64,000 nt of DNA from Ruminococcus sp. (GTDB taxonomy: Bacteria > Bacillota > Clostridia > Oscillospirales > Ruminococcaceae): NCBI GenBank assembly GCA_017961625.1, contig JAGCWY010000098.1, positions 1 to 64,000 on the forward strand. Direction: 5' to 3'. The notes beneath the pieces were generated by a model. It did not search any database and was not told the DNA's origin. It was given only the letters and a program-made list of their open reading frames with translations. A program made the position numbers and the translations under genes. Below, in pieces: positions 35,281 to 44,501 of this stretch (its first letter is position 1; each line of letters opens with the position of its first letter).

Positions 35281-37017
35281 CTACTTGTTTTTGGAACGGA
35301 AGAGTTCCAGCAGCTCGTCGTTGCTCAGCTCCCCGTCTGTTTTGGGTGTACTGTTCCTAAGTACCTGTGCGCAGTCGGCAACTACGTCGAGCGTAACGGC
35401 TACTTCGCGCTTTTTTGCAGCTATTCCGCTTATTCTTCCCGTTTCTTCGGGAGAAAATTCGTCCGAGAGTAGAGATATCGAGAACTTGTCCGTATTTTTC
35501 ATTGCACCGAGCAGAGCATTGTATACCTTTTTGTTGAAGGCAGTCACAAAACACTCCGGAGGAGCAAGCTTCTCTATATTCTCCCATTCCTGAGGGCGTT
35601 TCAGTAGATAGCTGATTATAGTCTCCTCGGCGCGGGCTTCCTTTTTATTGGATACTGCGTCGGGGTTTATATCGTCGCGTATATATGATGTTTTAGCCTT
35701 TATGGAGCGCCATTCGTTCTTTTTGGCGCTTCGGCTGTTCTTTTCGAGCATTGAATCTATATGTGTTTTCAGCACCTGTACTGGTATATCACATTTCTTT
35801 GATGTCCTGGATATATATACCTCACGCTCTAGCGGGGATTCTATACCTGCAAGTACTTTTGAAGTGCGTTTGAGTAGTTCAACTCTTCCTATCTCTGTTG
35901 AAAGGTCGAGACCTTCCTCACACCTATCGAGCATGAAGTCATTGGCGTCGTTGGAATCATCTATAAGCATACGAAAGCGGTCACGTCCGAACTTTTTTAT
36001 GTATTCATCAGGATCCTTTGCACCCTCCATGTGTAGTATCTTAGTGCGGAGCCCAACGTCTGCAAAGTGGTTAATAGCCTTCTGAGTAGCCTTTTGTCCT
36101 GCGCCGTCGCTGTCGTAGGCGACTACAACCTCCTCGGCGTAATGGCTTATGAGACGTGCCTGATCGGGAGTTATCGCGGTGCCTAGGGTGGCGACCACGT
36201 TTTCAAAGCCAGCCTGATTAACAGCTATGACGTCCATATAACCCTCACAGAGTATCAGCCTTTTGGCGTTGGAATTCTTTGCAAAGTTCATAGAGAAAAG
36301 ATTTGAGCCTTTGTCGAATACAGGAGTTTTTCCGGTATTCAGGTATTTAGGCTGTGAATTGTCGAGAACTCGTCCGCCGAAGCCAATTATATTACCGCGG
36401 AGGTCGATGATAGGGAACATTACTCTTTTCCTGAACATATCAAAAGTACGCCCGTTTCTCTGACCGCCTAACCATGCGTCAGTTATCTCCTCGTCAGAAT
36501 ATCCCTTTGACCTGAGCAGATCTGTCAGATCGTTCCAAGAGTCGGGAGCATAGCCGAGACCGTACTTTTTTATAGTCTGAGGCGACAGCTTGCGGCTGGC
36601 GAAATACTGTAGACCGGACTTGTCGTTGCCCTTGAATAGATTTGTATAGAAATGGTTCGCGGCAATGCGGTTCATTTCGTAGATACGGGTCTTTCGTTTG
36701 GCGTAGCTGCTGTCCTTATTGCCGTACTCGGGGACTTCCATGCCAGAGCGTTGAGCGAGAAGCTTCACGGCTTCCGAAAAGTCGAGATTTTCTGCCTTCA
36801 TAACGAAGGTTATCACATCGCCGCCTGCGCCGCAACCGAAGCAGTAAAAGCTCTGAGTATCAGTGAAAATGGTGCATGAAGGGGTTTTTTCCGAGTGGAA
36901 GGGGCAGGAGCAGACATAATTCCGTCCTCGCCTTATAAGATTCACATAGCCGCCCATGACTGTTTCTATTGGGTTAGCATTACGGAGATTATAGAGAAAT
37001 TCGTCGTTCTGAGGCAT
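35281..37017 (-). CDS. dnaG: DNA primase
   Basis: DnaG makes RNA primers at the replication fork. The N-terminal CHC2 zinc motif is [11 protein letters not shown] ... [10 protein letters not shown] (about residues 38-66). The TOPRIM catalytic core has [11 protein letters not shown] near residue 258 and [13 protein letters not shown]. The C-terminal part (about 440-578), which binds the helicase DnaB in homologues, is less conserved. At 578 residues the length is normal. The gene lies between an HD phosphohydrolase and rpoD. Confidence 0.96.
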   Translation of the reverse strand: MPQNDEFLYNLRNANPIETVMGGYVNLIRRGRNYVCSCPFHSEKTPSCTIFTDTQSFYCFGCGAGGDVITFVMKAENLDFSEAVKLLAQRSGMEVPEYGNKDSSYAKRKTRIYEMNRIAANHFYTNLFKGNDKSGLQYFASRKLSPQTIKKYGLGYAPDSWNDLTDLLRSKGYSDEEITDAWLGGQRNGRTFDMFRKRVMFPIIDLRGNIIGFGGRVLDNSQPKYLNTGKTPVFDKGSNLFSMNFAKNSNAKRLILCEGYMDVIAVNQAGFENVVATLGTAITPDQARLISHYAEEVVVAYDSDGAGQKATQKAINHFADVGLRTKILHMEGAKDPDEYIKKFGRDRFRMLIDDSNDANDFMLDRCEEGLDLSTEIGRVELLKRTSKVLAGIESPLEREVYISRTSKKCDIPVQVLKTHIDSMLEKNSRSAKKNEWRSIKAKTSYIRDDINPDAVSNKKEARAEETIISYLLKRPQEWENIEKLAPPECFVTAFNKKVYNALLGAMKNTDKFSISLLSDEFSPEETGRISGIAAKKREVAVTLDVVADCAQVLRNSTPKTDGELSNDELLELFRSKNK

Positions 37018-37026
37018 TATTTTCCC

Positions 37027-38022
37027 TCACTTCCAGAATTTCGGCACGAAAAGCTCGGTGTAGAGGTCGACGGCGTATTCGTCGCTCATTCCAGATATAT
37101 AGTCACAGACAGCGCGGTCAGCGTCTGAATCTTTCATTATACTGCGATATTCATCAGGGAGCTTTTTGCTGTTCTCTATGAAATACGCATACAGCTTGCG
37201 TATCAGCTGTTCAGCCTTGCTTTCCTCTTGCTTTGCGGTAGGATTGGTGTATACCTTTTCAAACATGAACCTTTTAAGGTCGTCATGAGCTTTACGTATC
37301 TCTGGCGCAAAGTCTATATCAAATGCTCCGTGTTCGATAACGGAGGCTATAAGTGTTGTTATCCTTTTTGTCTTGGTATTTCCGAGAGTTACTACGCAGT
37401 CACGTGGTAACTCGTTGGAATCAAGTATACCGGCACGGATAGAGTCCTCAATATCGTGGTTTATGTAAGCAATAGTATCTGCAAGACGAACAATATTGCC
37501 CTCTTTGGTATCGGCAATCATATTTGTATGACAGAGTATGCCGTTGCGGACTGCATAGGTAAGATTCAGTCCCTTACCCTTCTTTTCAAGTGTCTCAACA
37601 ACGCGGACGCTCTGCTCATAGTGCTTAAAGCCATGGGGACATATCTCGTCAAGTGTTCTTTCACCGCAGTGACCGAAGGGAGAATGACCTAAGTCGTGAC
37701 CGAGAGCGATAGCCTCGGTGAGATCTTCGTTGAGACGCATCCCCCTTGCGATAGTCCTTGCAATCTGGGAAACTTCAAGTGTATGGGTGAGCCTTGTCCT
37801 GTAGTGGTCACCGACAGGCGAGAGGAACACTTGTGTTTTACGTTTAAGTCTGCGGAAGGAGTTACAGTGGAGTATGCGATCACGGTCGCGCTGAAACTCT
37901 GTTCTATAGGGGCATTTGTCTTCATAGCGCTCACGCTCTGTACCCTTTGTATCTATGCTTGCGCAGGCGAATTTGCTGAGTATACCTGCCTCGCTGATCT
38001 CTATCTGTTCGCGTACTGTCAT
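37027..38022 (-). CDS. HD-domain dNTP triphosphohydrolase (dGTPase-like)
   Basis: The protein resembles deoxyguanosinetriphosphate triphosphohydrolases. HD-domain metal residues are in RLTHTLEVSQIA, ALGHDLGHSPFGHCGE and the later D in IAYINHDIEDSI. The segment CNSFRRLKRKTQVF is typical of the family. I chose ATG 38022, seven bases after AGGGGG; an ATG at 38040 lacks a binding site. The gene ends 10 bases before dnaG, so it is in the same operon, where it may balance dNTP pools. Confidence 0.9.
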   Translation of the reverse strand: MTVREQIEISEAGILSKFACASIDTKGTERERYEDKCPYRTEFQRDRDRILHCNSFRRLKRKTQVFLSPVGDHYRTRLTHTLEVSQIARTIARGMRLNEDLTEAIALGHDLGHSPFGHCGERTLDEICPHGFKHYEQSVRVVETLEKKGKGLNLTYAVRNGILCHTNMIADTKEGNIVRLADTIAYINHDIEDSIRAGILDSNELPRDCVVTLGNTKTKRITTLIASVIEHGAFDIDFAPEIRKAHDDLKRFMFEKVYTNPTAKQEESKAEQLIRKLYAYFIENSKKLPDEYRSIMKDSDADRAVCDYISGMSDEYAVDLYTELFVPKFWK

Positions 38023-38120
38023 ACCTTTTCCCCCTGACATAAAAAACTTCTCAGGAATACTGCCTGAAAAATGCGTCTATAATACTTATACTAAAACGGG
38101 ACAAAAAACCCTTTATTTTT

Positions 38121-38759
38121 TCAAGAAAAATTTTTCACAGAGGAAAAATCCTCAAAAAGCTCGCCGCAGTCAGCGATAACGACAGAGCCGTTGGTAGCTT
38201 CGATAAGCTCGCTTTTCAGAGCTTCAAGCTTCTCGGAAAGGACAAGTATCTCAAGAGTAACATCGCTGCCGAAGTCCGAATTTACAGTGATTGTATCAAA
38301 ATTTGGCAGTAGATAAGATATCTTTCCGTACATACCGTAATCTGCTGTTATCCTAAGACGGTGGCACAGACACATATTCATTATATGTGCAGCGTCGCAG
38401 GCGAGGGAAGCAGCGTGTGAATAGGCTCTCACAAGTCCTCCGCCGCCTAGGAGTATACCTCCGAAATAACGGGTTACTACCACACAAACGTCGGTAAGTC
38501 CGCGCTTCTGGAGCACGTCGAGAACAGGTACTCCGGCGGTACCCTGAGGCTCTCCATCGTCAGAATAACGGGAAATATTGTCATCACGTAGTATATAAGC
38601 GTATACGTTATGCTTTGCCTTGCGGTGTTCAGCTTTTATTGAGTTAATAAAGGCTACAGCTTCGTCGTTTGTCTTTACTGGGGCGATATAGCCTATAAAC
38701 TCTGAGCGCTTTTCTATGAACGAAGCCTTTGCGTTTGCGGAAATAGTGAAATAGTTCAT
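38121..38759 (-). CDS. YigZ/IMPACT-family protein
   Basis: The 212-residue protein has the UPF0029 N-terminal domain with SRYSDDGEPQGTAGVPVLDVL and VVVTRYFGGILLGGGGLVRAYS, which identify the YigZ family. The C-terminal part is a ferredoxin-like domain. YigZ proteins are related to eukaryotic IMPACT and may bind nucleic acid or ribosomes; the function is not settled. It lies downstream of rpmE but beyond a terminator, so it may have its own promoter. Confidence 0.92.
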   Translation of the reverse strand: MNYFTISANAKASFIEKRSEFIGYIAPVKTNDEAVAFINSIKAEHRKAKHNVYAYILRDDNISRYSDDGEPQGTAGVPVLDVLQKRGLTDVCVVVTRYFGGILLGGGGLVRAYSHAASLACDAAHIMNMCLCHRLRITADYGMYGKISYLLPNFDTITVNSDFGSDVTLEILVLSEKLEALKSELIEATNGSVVIADCGELFEDFSSVKNFS

Positions 38760-38782
38760 AATAAATTAACCTTATTGACGAA

Positions 38783-38805
38783 AAGCCCCGTCAATGACGG
38801 GGCTT
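38783..38805 (-). terminator. Rho-independent terminator of rpmE
   Basis: AAGCCCCGTCA (38783-38793) pairs with TGACGGGGCTT (38795-38805). On the - strand it is followed by TTTT. It lies 6 bases after the rpmE stop. Confidence 0.88.
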
Positions 38806-38810
38806 GTGGA

Positions 38811-39014
38811 TTACTTGTCCATATTGAAACGCTTCTTGAATCTGTCAACACGTCCGCCTGTATCAACAAGCTTCTGCTTTCCGGTATAGAACGGATGGCA
38901 CTTTGAGCAGATTTCAACCTTGATGTTTTCCTTCGTAGACATAGTCTCAATCACATTACCGCAATGGCAAGTAATTGTGGTCTTCTTGAATTCAGGATGG
39001 ATTCCCTCTTTCAC
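38811..39014 (-). CDS. rpmE: 50S ribosomal protein L31 (zinc-binding type)
   Basis: The 67-residue protein starts [20 protein letters not shown] and has [20 protein letters not shown], the Cys-containing (zinc-binding, C+) form of L31. The start is GTG 39014 with AGAGGTG five to seven bases before it; a longer frame would have no binding site. The presence of the C+ form suggests growth where zinc is not limiting, but a C- paralogue could exist elsewhere. Confidence 0.95.
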   Translation of the reverse strand: MKEGIHPEFKKTTITCHCGNVIETMSTKENIKVEICSKCHPFYTGKQKLVDTGGRVDRFKKRFNMDK

Positions 39015-39102
39015 GATTGTCACCTCTTTCGATTTTTTTTGCAAATCGAGCAGCCCATCAGTTCCTTTAGACAGTAGTGCCGAATATACATTACAGTAAC
39101 TA

Positions 39103-39131
39103 ATTATATCACTTTATAATTAATCTGTCAA
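39103..39131 (-). promoter_or_regulatory. Consensus promoter for rpmE
   Basis: On the - strand TTGACA (39131-39126) and TATAAT (39108-39103) are separated by exactly 17 bases. Transcription would begin near 39096, giving a leader of about 80 bases. Confidence 0.85.
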
Positions 39132-39152
39132 TAGCAAATTAAAATATTATTT

Positions 39153-40850
39153 TTATTTAACTTTAGCAACAGTATAACCATCAATCTCGTAGACCTTAGT
39201 TTTATCTGTTTCCTCAACAGCGTCTTCTTTGTCAAAGAATACATAGAGGACGTCGCTCCTGCCGTTTCCAGCTTTGAGCTGATCGTACTGCTCCTGTGCG
39301 TAGTCTCTGCAAGCGGCGAGATCCATACGTGCAAGATAGAAGCTACTCAGGCCTATGTTCTTTTTAGCTGCCATCTGAGCAAAATCAAAGTACATCTGCA
39401 TATACAGACCGTAAGCGTCCTTCATGGGTAGAAAGATTATCTCTTTAGTATCCTCTGTCAGTTCCTCCCATTTCTCGTCTTTTAGTGCGTATTCATAAGC
39501 AGGCGGATTACCATACTGTTTATGGAGATTCCTGCACCAGTCTCGAATATCCAAGCCCTGAATGAGAAAACACATACTAACTGCAACTATTGCTGCCTTT
39601 TTGGGAAGCTTCGAAACTAGTGCCATAGCGGATGTCATGACAATAACACCGGAAACCCATATAAAACGTCCTGAACAACGGAATATACTGAGACCTCCTC
39701 TTATAAGTCGAGGGAGGGGAATCTCGAGGAGAACTCTTCCATTGAGGGTTATCCTGTTGCTGACAGCCCAGCAGAAGCTGAACATGAATACTGCTGTAAT
39801 TGCCCAGAACTCAACTTTGTATTTTTTAATCAGTCCTCGTGCAGCCTTTATGAAGCTGCCCTCCTTCTTTTCCAAAATACTTAAAAGGATTATGAATGCG
39901 ATGATAACACACACTATCATGCCAAGACCGAGATATCCGAATCCCTCACCCTGTCCGTCAAAGCTATTGAGTGGGCGAAGGAACTTCGATAGTCCACGAC
40001 TGTCGAAAAATGTATTGAGATTTGAAGAGTATCCGCCGAAACCACCGTCAATATAGCTGCCTTGTCCATAGAAGCCACCTATGATAAACAAGGTAAGCAG
40101 AGTTGAAGCAACTGAAGTACCGAACACGGCAACTGCTTTTTTGAGGTTTTTATCCCTGAATACGACGAGTATCACGTATCCGAGCATTACCATGAACACC
40201 ATGGGGACAAAGTAGGAATGTATTAAAACGGCGAGCATACAGTTAACTGACCAGAGTATCATGGGAGTGAACTTGTGCTTGTACTTCTTCTTGTAATCAA
40301 AACAGAGTATCATAGCGATGATGAAAAGCCATATAGCGCCGAGAGAGTTGTGATGAGTGATACGGTTTATTGATGGCGGAAAGGCTGAATAGAACAGTGA
40401 ACCAATCGATGAAAACACTATATTTGGCTTTATCCTGTAGAGCAAAGCAGCACCGAATCCGCCGTTGAGAGCGAAACATATCATTCCCCAAAGGCCGAGA
40501 AATTGGAATGTCTCGGGAAGAAAGGGAGAGAGTATCTTGAATATCAATCCGAAAAGTGGAATAGAATCCGAGTACATACACGAAACGGGACCAGTGCAAG
40601 TAAGTCCTTTAGTGAGACCAATCGGGAAGGTCCACGGGGTGTTCCTGAAAAATACCCAGCCGAGATGATGTTGTGTGGCATCGCTCGTGTAAGCGAATAC
40701 CCAGTTTGTGTTTGAAGGGGATACCATGGAGGCGCCGAATATCACAATGAAAGTGAGGGCGCCGAGTATTGCTCCAATCAGAAATACGACCTTGCTGCTA
40801 TGATCTTTGAGTAAACCTTTTTTGTCAGTTGTTGTTTTGGAAAAAGCCAT
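39153..40850 (-). CDS. Large polytopic membrane protein, possibly GT-C-type glycosyltransferase
   Basis: The protein of about 565 residues has an N-terminal membrane segment near residue 20, then about ten further hydrophobic segments, and a C-terminal globular part of about 120 residues. The arrangement (first external loop with charged residues, many helices, C-terminal domain) fits GT-C-like glycosyltransferases that use lipid-linked sugars, but I see no clinching motif. I chose ATG 40850; TTG 40874 is a possible alternative. It follows the phosphohexomutase gene, which supplies hexose phosphates, so a cell-surface sugar role is plausible. Confidence 0.7.
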   Translation of the reverse strand: MAFSKTTTDKKGLLKDHSSKVVFLIGAILGALTFIVIFGASMVSPSNTNWVFAYTSDATQHHLGWVFFRNTPWTFPIGLTKGLTCTGPVSCMYSDSIPLFGLIFKILSPFLPETFQFLGLWGMICFALNGGFGAALLYRIKPNIVFSSIGSLFYSAFPPSINRITHHNSLGAIWLFIIAMILCFDYKKKYKHKFTPMILWSVNCMLAVLIHSYFVPMVFMVMLGYVILVVFRDKNLKKAVAVFGTSVASTLLTLFIIGGFYGQGSYIDGGFGGYSSNLNTFFDSRGLSKFLRPLNSFDGQGEGFGYLGLGMIVCVIIAFIILLSILEKKEGSFIKAARGLIKKYKVEFWAITAVFMFSFCWAVSNRITLNGRVLLEIPLPRLIRGGLSIFRCSGRFIWVSGVIVMTSAMALVSKLPKKAAIVAVSMCFLIQGLDIRDWCRNLHKQYGNPPAYEYALKDEKWEELTEDTKEIIFLPMKDAYGLYMQMYFDFAQMAAKKNIGLSSFYLARMDLAACRDYAQEQYDQLKAGNGRSDVLYVFFDKEDAVEETDKTKVYEIDGYTVAKVK

Positions 40851-40921
40851 TATTAAGCCTGCACTCCTTGTCAAATTTTAATATTTCATCAGCGGAAAGT
40901 TCTGCCTTTCTGCCACAAGTA

Positions 40922-40947
40922 AATGGGCGAACAGAAGTCCGCCCTTT
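40922..40947. repeat. Imperfect GGGCG...CGCCC palindrome
   Basis: GGGCG (40925-40929) and CGCCC (40940-40944) frame AACAGAAGTC; the - strand reads GGGCGGA on one arm, like the perfect element at 29290-29308. It lies in the gap after the phosphohexomutase gene. Confidence 0.5.
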
Positions 40948-40951
40948 GATA

Positions 40952-42667
40952 TTATTTCATGCTTTGAGTAAAGTCTGCATATATCTTCTGCTCAATAGCC
41001 TCAGCTTCTGCTTTTGTAGCAGCCTTTGCAGTGAGATAGGTCTTTATCTTGGGCTCCGTACCGGAAGGACGGACGATAGCCTTGCAGTTGTTTTCAAGGT
41101 AGAAAGCAAGAACATTGGACTTGGGGAGTGTGAGCTCCTTTACTTTGCCGGTTGCGATATCCTTTGAAGTGCTTGCCTTATAGTCTTCAAAGCGCTCGAC
41201 TTTCAGGCCTCCTATAGATGTGGGAGGTGCCTGACGAAGGTTAGCCATTATCTCTTCCATGTGCTTCATTCCGCTTTCGCCGTCGAACTCGAAGCTGTAA
41301 AGGGTTTGGAGGAACATACCGTACTTCTTGTACAAGTTTTCTCTTGCCTGCATGAGGGTTATGCCCTGTGTGCGGTAGTAAGCAGCCATTTCACATATCA
41401 GCATCGAAGCGTCAACTGCGTCCTTGTCTCTTACGTATCCGCCGGAGAGATAACCGTAGCTCTCTTCAAAGCCGAATACATAACGTTTTTCCTCTCCCTT
41501 TTCTTCAAGGAAGCCTATCTGTTCGCCGATGAACTTGAAGCCTGTGAGGACTTCTCTTATCTCGACACCGTATTCCTTGCCGATGAGGTTTACGATATCA
41601 GTGGTAACGATAGTTTTTACAGCGACAGGATCTTTTGGCATAGTGCCCTTCTTTACGCGCTGCTCGCATATATATTCAAGGAGCATTGCTCCTACCTCAT
41701 TTCCTGAGAAGAGGGCATAGCCGCCGTTGCCGTCGGGAACTGCTATGCCTACGCGGTCACAGTCGGGATCGGTGGCAAGAAGTAGATCAGGCTTTACCTT
41801 GTCGCAGTAGCTGAGACCAACCTGCAAAGCCTCCCTAATCTCTGGGTTAGGATAGGGACATGTGGAAAAATTGCCGTCCGGCTGCTCCTGTTCCTTTACT
41901 ATAGTGACGTCTGTAATGCCTATACGTTTGAGTATCTCTCGTACAGGTTTGTTTCCTGTGCCGTTGAGCGGAGTGTATACCACTTTCAGACCACTTGTAG
42001 GGCAGAGATCGGTATTAATTCCCTCAGAGAGGACACGCTGATAGAAGGCTTCTGTGATATCGTCGCTGATGTAGGAGATATTGCCCTTTTTGAGCTCCTC
42101 ATCGAAATTTGACCTTTTGACATCTTTGAAGATATCAAGCGAATTGATCTTTTCGAGTATTATCTCAGCTCCTCTGAGCGTTATCTGGCAACCATCCTCG
42201 CCGTACACCTTGTAACCGTTGTACTTGGCAGGATTGTGGCTTGCCGTCACCATTATACCGCCCTGACATTTTAGTGAGCGGACTGCCCATGAAAGGCAGG
42301 GAGTAGGCATGAGTTCCTTGTATATATGTACCTTTATACCGTTTGCAGCAAGGACTTCAGCCGCGGTTCTCGAGAAAACGTCGCTTTTAATACGGCTGTC
42401 GTAGGAAATAGCAACGCTTGGATTCTTGTACTCCTGATTGAGATAGTCTGCAAAACCCTGTGTGGCGCGTCTTACAGTATAGATATTCATGCGGTTCGTA
42501 CCGGCGCCTATAACCCCTCTTAGTCCGCCTGTACCAAATTCAAGATCACGGTAAAACCTGTCTTTTATACCGTCACTGTCGCCCTTTATCCCCATGAGCT
42601 CAGTCTGAAGATCCTGATCCTCCTTTGCGTTTTCGCACCAGAGGCTGTAAAGTTCCATTTCTTTCAT
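40952..42667 (-). CDS. Phosphoglucomutase/phosphomannomutase
   Basis: The 571-residue enzyme interconverts hexose 1- and 6-phosphates. Motifs are TASHNPAKYNGYKVYG (phospho-Ser loop near residue 143), ATDPDCDRVGIA (metal loop), GFEESYGYLSG (sugar loop) and VRPSGTEPKIKTYL (phosphate loop). The length is that of the Firmicutes PgcA-type enzymes. The start follows GGAGG (plus 676-680). It can link glycolysis (pfkA is nearby) with cell-wall sugar synthesis. Confidence 0.94.
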   Translation of the reverse strand: MKEMELYSLWCENAKEDQDLQTELMGIKGDSDGIKDRFYRDLEFGTGGLRGVIGAGTNRMNIYTVRRATQGFADYLNQEYKNPSVAISYDSRIKSDVFSRTAAEVLAANGIKVHIYKELMPTPCLSWAVRSLKCQGGIMVTASHNPAKYNGYKVYGEDGCQITLRGAEIILEKINSLDIFKDVKRSNFDEELKKGNISYISDDITEAFYQRVLSEGINTDLCPTSGLKVVYTPLNGTGNKPVREILKRIGITDVTIVKEQEQPDGNFSTCPYPNPEIREALQVGLSYCDKVKPDLLLATDPDCDRVGIAVPDGNGGYALFSGNEVGAMLLEYICEQRVKKGTMPKDPVAVKTIVTTDIVNLIGKEYGVEIREVLTGFKFIGEQIGFLEEKGEEKRYVFGFEESYGYLSGGYVRDKDAVDASMLICEMAAYYRTQGITLMQARENLYKKYGMFLQTLYSFEFDGESGMKHMEEIMANLRQAPPTSIGGLKVERFEDYKASTSKDIATGKVKELTLPKSNVLAFYLENNCKAIVRPSGTEPKIKTYLTAKAATKAEAEAIEQKIYADFTQSMK

Positions 42668-42697
42668 GTTTAATACCTCCTGAACAGATATATAATT

Positions 42698-42726
42698 ATT
42701 ATATCACACTTTATAGTTTTTTGGAA
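42698..42726 (-). promoter_or_regulatory. Candidate extended -10 promoter for the phosphohexomutase gene
   Basis: On the - strand TGATATAAT (42706-42698) is an extended -10; TTCCAA (42726-42721) lies 17 bases upstream as a weak -35. Confidence 0.55.
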
Positions 42727-42952
42727 TAGTTTTTTTAAAAAAACAGGATTTATTTATGTTTTAACAAGCGATAAACGGACTTAGATGGCTGTATACTGAG
42801 GATTATAAGGTGCATATCTATTTATAATATTAGTATTTTATATTGTATATAATACGAGCAGTATACTGCTTCGCAGAACAGTTCAGTAATGATAAGTGAG
42901 TAACTAGCAATGGGATGAGCTTTAGAAGCATTGATGGAAGAATTTCTGAAAT

Positions 42953-42983
42953 GAAAAACACAGGCTGTATTTCAAGCCTGTGT
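42953..42983 (-). terminator. Rho-independent terminator of the TM2 gene
   Basis: ACACAGGCT (42958-42966) pairs with AGCCTGTGT (42975-42983). On the - strand it is followed by TTTTT. It is 8 bases after the TM2 stop. Confidence 0.85.
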
Positions 42984-42990
42984 CAAAGGT

Positions 42991-43206
42991 TTATTCTGGA
43001 TTTACAATAGGTAGCTCCTTACCATCGGTGAATCTATCGGAGATTATATAGATAAGGTCCACAAGCGAACCAATACCGATTAATCCGAAGGTAAACAGGT
43101 ATAAGATGCCTGTTCTGGTTCTGCCGACATAGAACCTGTGGAGTCCAAAAAAACCAAGGAACAAACAAAGCAATAAAGTTATATGCCAATTCTTTTCTGA
43201 ATACAT
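42991..43206 (-). CDS. TM2-domain membrane protein
   Basis: The 71-residue protein contains the TM2 pattern: two membrane helices joined by a short turn with [13 protein letters not shown], a Gly/Arg-rich linker. I chose ATG 43206, ten bases after AGGAG; a GTG at 43215 sits too close to that site. TM2 proteins occur in many bacteria and their exact task is unclear. It lies between pfkA and the phosphohexomutase gene. Confidence 0.85.
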   Translation of the reverse strand: MYSEKNWHITLLLCLFLGFFGLHRFYVGRTRTGILYLFTFGLIGIGSLVDLIYIISDRFTDGKELPIVNPE

Positions 43207-43339
43207 ATAAATCACGCTCCTATATCATTGTTTTGTAAATAAAAAATTTACTACTCTCAAAATATAAATATAATTGATTTAATGATAACATTAGCGAAAT
43301 ATGTTGAAATTTCAGTTTCTGTGTAAAAAACTACAATAC

Positions 43340-43374
43340 GAGCCGCAGCTGTTTGAAAAAAGTTGCTGCGGCTC
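43340..43374 (-). terminator. Hairpin terminator of pfkA
   Basis: GAGCCGCAGC (43340-43349) and GCTGCGGCTC (43365-43374) are exact complements. On the - strand a TTTTTT run follows 9 to 15 bases later, so the T tract is delayed. Confidence 0.75.
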
Positions 43375-43388
43375 TGATTGCATGTATG

Positions 43389-44471
43389 TCAGTCTCCGAA
43401 GGACACACCGATATCGCGTGCTGCAATAACGAGGTGATTCTCGGTATCCACAAATTTTGTCTTTCCTGCGATATCCTCAAGCTTGTTGGAGGTTATCTTG
43501 TTGCCTATCTTTGCGACTGTTCTGCCGTAGCGCTCCTTTGCAATAAGGTAAGCTGCGTGTACTCCGAACTGTGTTGAAAGTACGCGGTCGTAGGCGCTGG
43601 GAGCACCGCCTCTGAGCATGTGACCAGGTACGCAGACACGGGCTTCAAGGCCGGTATTTGACTGTATCTGAGCAGCGATGCGTCCTGTAGCTGTGAGTAT
43701 TCCAGCTTCGGCACGCTTTTTTGCACGCTCCTTCTTTTTGAGCTGAGCCTCGTTGACGTCGAAGGCGCCCTCTGCCACTGCAACTATGGAGAAGGTCTTG
43801 CCGTTGGCACTTCTTGCCATTACTGCGTCGCATATCTTGTCAATATCATAAGGTATTTCTGGGATTATTATAACGTCGGCACCGCCTGCGATACCTGCGT
43901 TAAGAGTAAGCCACCCGGCCTTGTTTCCCATTATCTCACATAGGAGCACACGGGAATGGCTTGCAGCTGTTGTATGAAGTCTGTCCAGCACGTCTGTTGC
44001 GATATCCACAGCTGTATGAAAACCGAAGGTAACGTCTGTGCCGTATATATCGTTATCTATAGTCTTGGGAAGTCCTATTATATTGAGTCCCTCATCGGCA
44101 AGGAGCTTTGAGGTCTTGTGGGTGCCGTTGCCGCCAAGCGTAAGAAGACAGTCAAGTTTCTGTTTCTTGTAAGTCTCCTTCATATTTTTTACCTTGTCGA
44201 TATTGTCCTCTCCGATGACCTGCATCATCTTGAAGGGCTGTCGCTTCGTTCCGAATATGGTGCCACCTTGTGTGAGGATACCCGAAAAGGAGGATGGAGA
44301 CATATCCTTGCAGAGATTATTGATAAGACCGTAATAGCCGTTTGAGATACCAACGATATCCACGTTGTCCTCGCCGAAGCGCTCATAGCACGCCTTTGCC
44401 ACACCGCGTATAGTTGCGTTGAGACCGGGGCAGTCGCCGCCGCTCGTAAGGATACCTATTCGTCTTTTCAT
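43389..44471 (-). CDS. pfkA: 6-phosphofructokinase
   Basis: The enzyme phosphorylates fructose 6-phosphate. The N-terminal GILTSGGDCPGLNATIRG and the catalytic PKTIDND (with the catalytic Asp) are clear. In the ATP loop GGNGTHKT, Gly follows the Asn, which favours ATP over pyrophosphate; PKTIDND has Lys where E. coli has Gly, a feature of group III ATP enzymes. The substitution of Asn for the usual Asp (GGDG) occurs in related Clostridia as I recall. At 360 residues length is normal. It starts 30 bases after the GGDEF/EAL gene, so both may be on one message. Confidence 0.94.
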   Translation of the reverse strand: MKRRIGILTSGGDCPGLNATIRGVAKACYERFGEDNVDIVGISNGYYGLINNLCKDMSPSSFSGILTQGGTIFGTKRQPFKMMQVIGEDNIDKVKNMKETYKKQKLDCLLTLGGNGTHKTSKLLADEGLNIIGLPKTIDNDIYGTDVTFGFHTAVDIATDVLDRLHTTAASHSRVLLCEIMGNKAGWLTLNAGIAGGADVIIIPEIPYDIDKICDAVMARSANGKTFSIVAVAEGAFDVNEAQLKKKERAKKRAEAGILTATGRIAAQIQSNTGLEARVCVPGHMLRGGAPSAYDRVLSTQFGVHAAYLIAKERYGRTVAKIGNKITSNKLEDIAGKTKFVDTENHLVIAARDIGVSFGD

Positions 44472-44501
44472 ATTTATGACCTCCGTATTGTAGTTTGTGC
44501 T

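Larger units (their letters stand above)
42668..42990. other. Gene-free gap with promoter-like and palindromic sites
   Basis: The gap holds a promoter for the phosphohexomutase gene, a perfect 14-bp palindrome AGCAGTATACTGCT (42857-42870) next to a plus-strand TATAAT-like hexamer (42848-42853), and the terminator of the TM2 gene. No open frame with a binding site is visible. Confidence 0.5.

Noticed and set aside
43389..44471. GGNGT instead of GGDGT in pfkA as a sign of inactivation
   Set aside because: The same variant is, as far as I recall, common in related clostridial group III enzymes, and the catalytic Asp in PKTIDND is kept.
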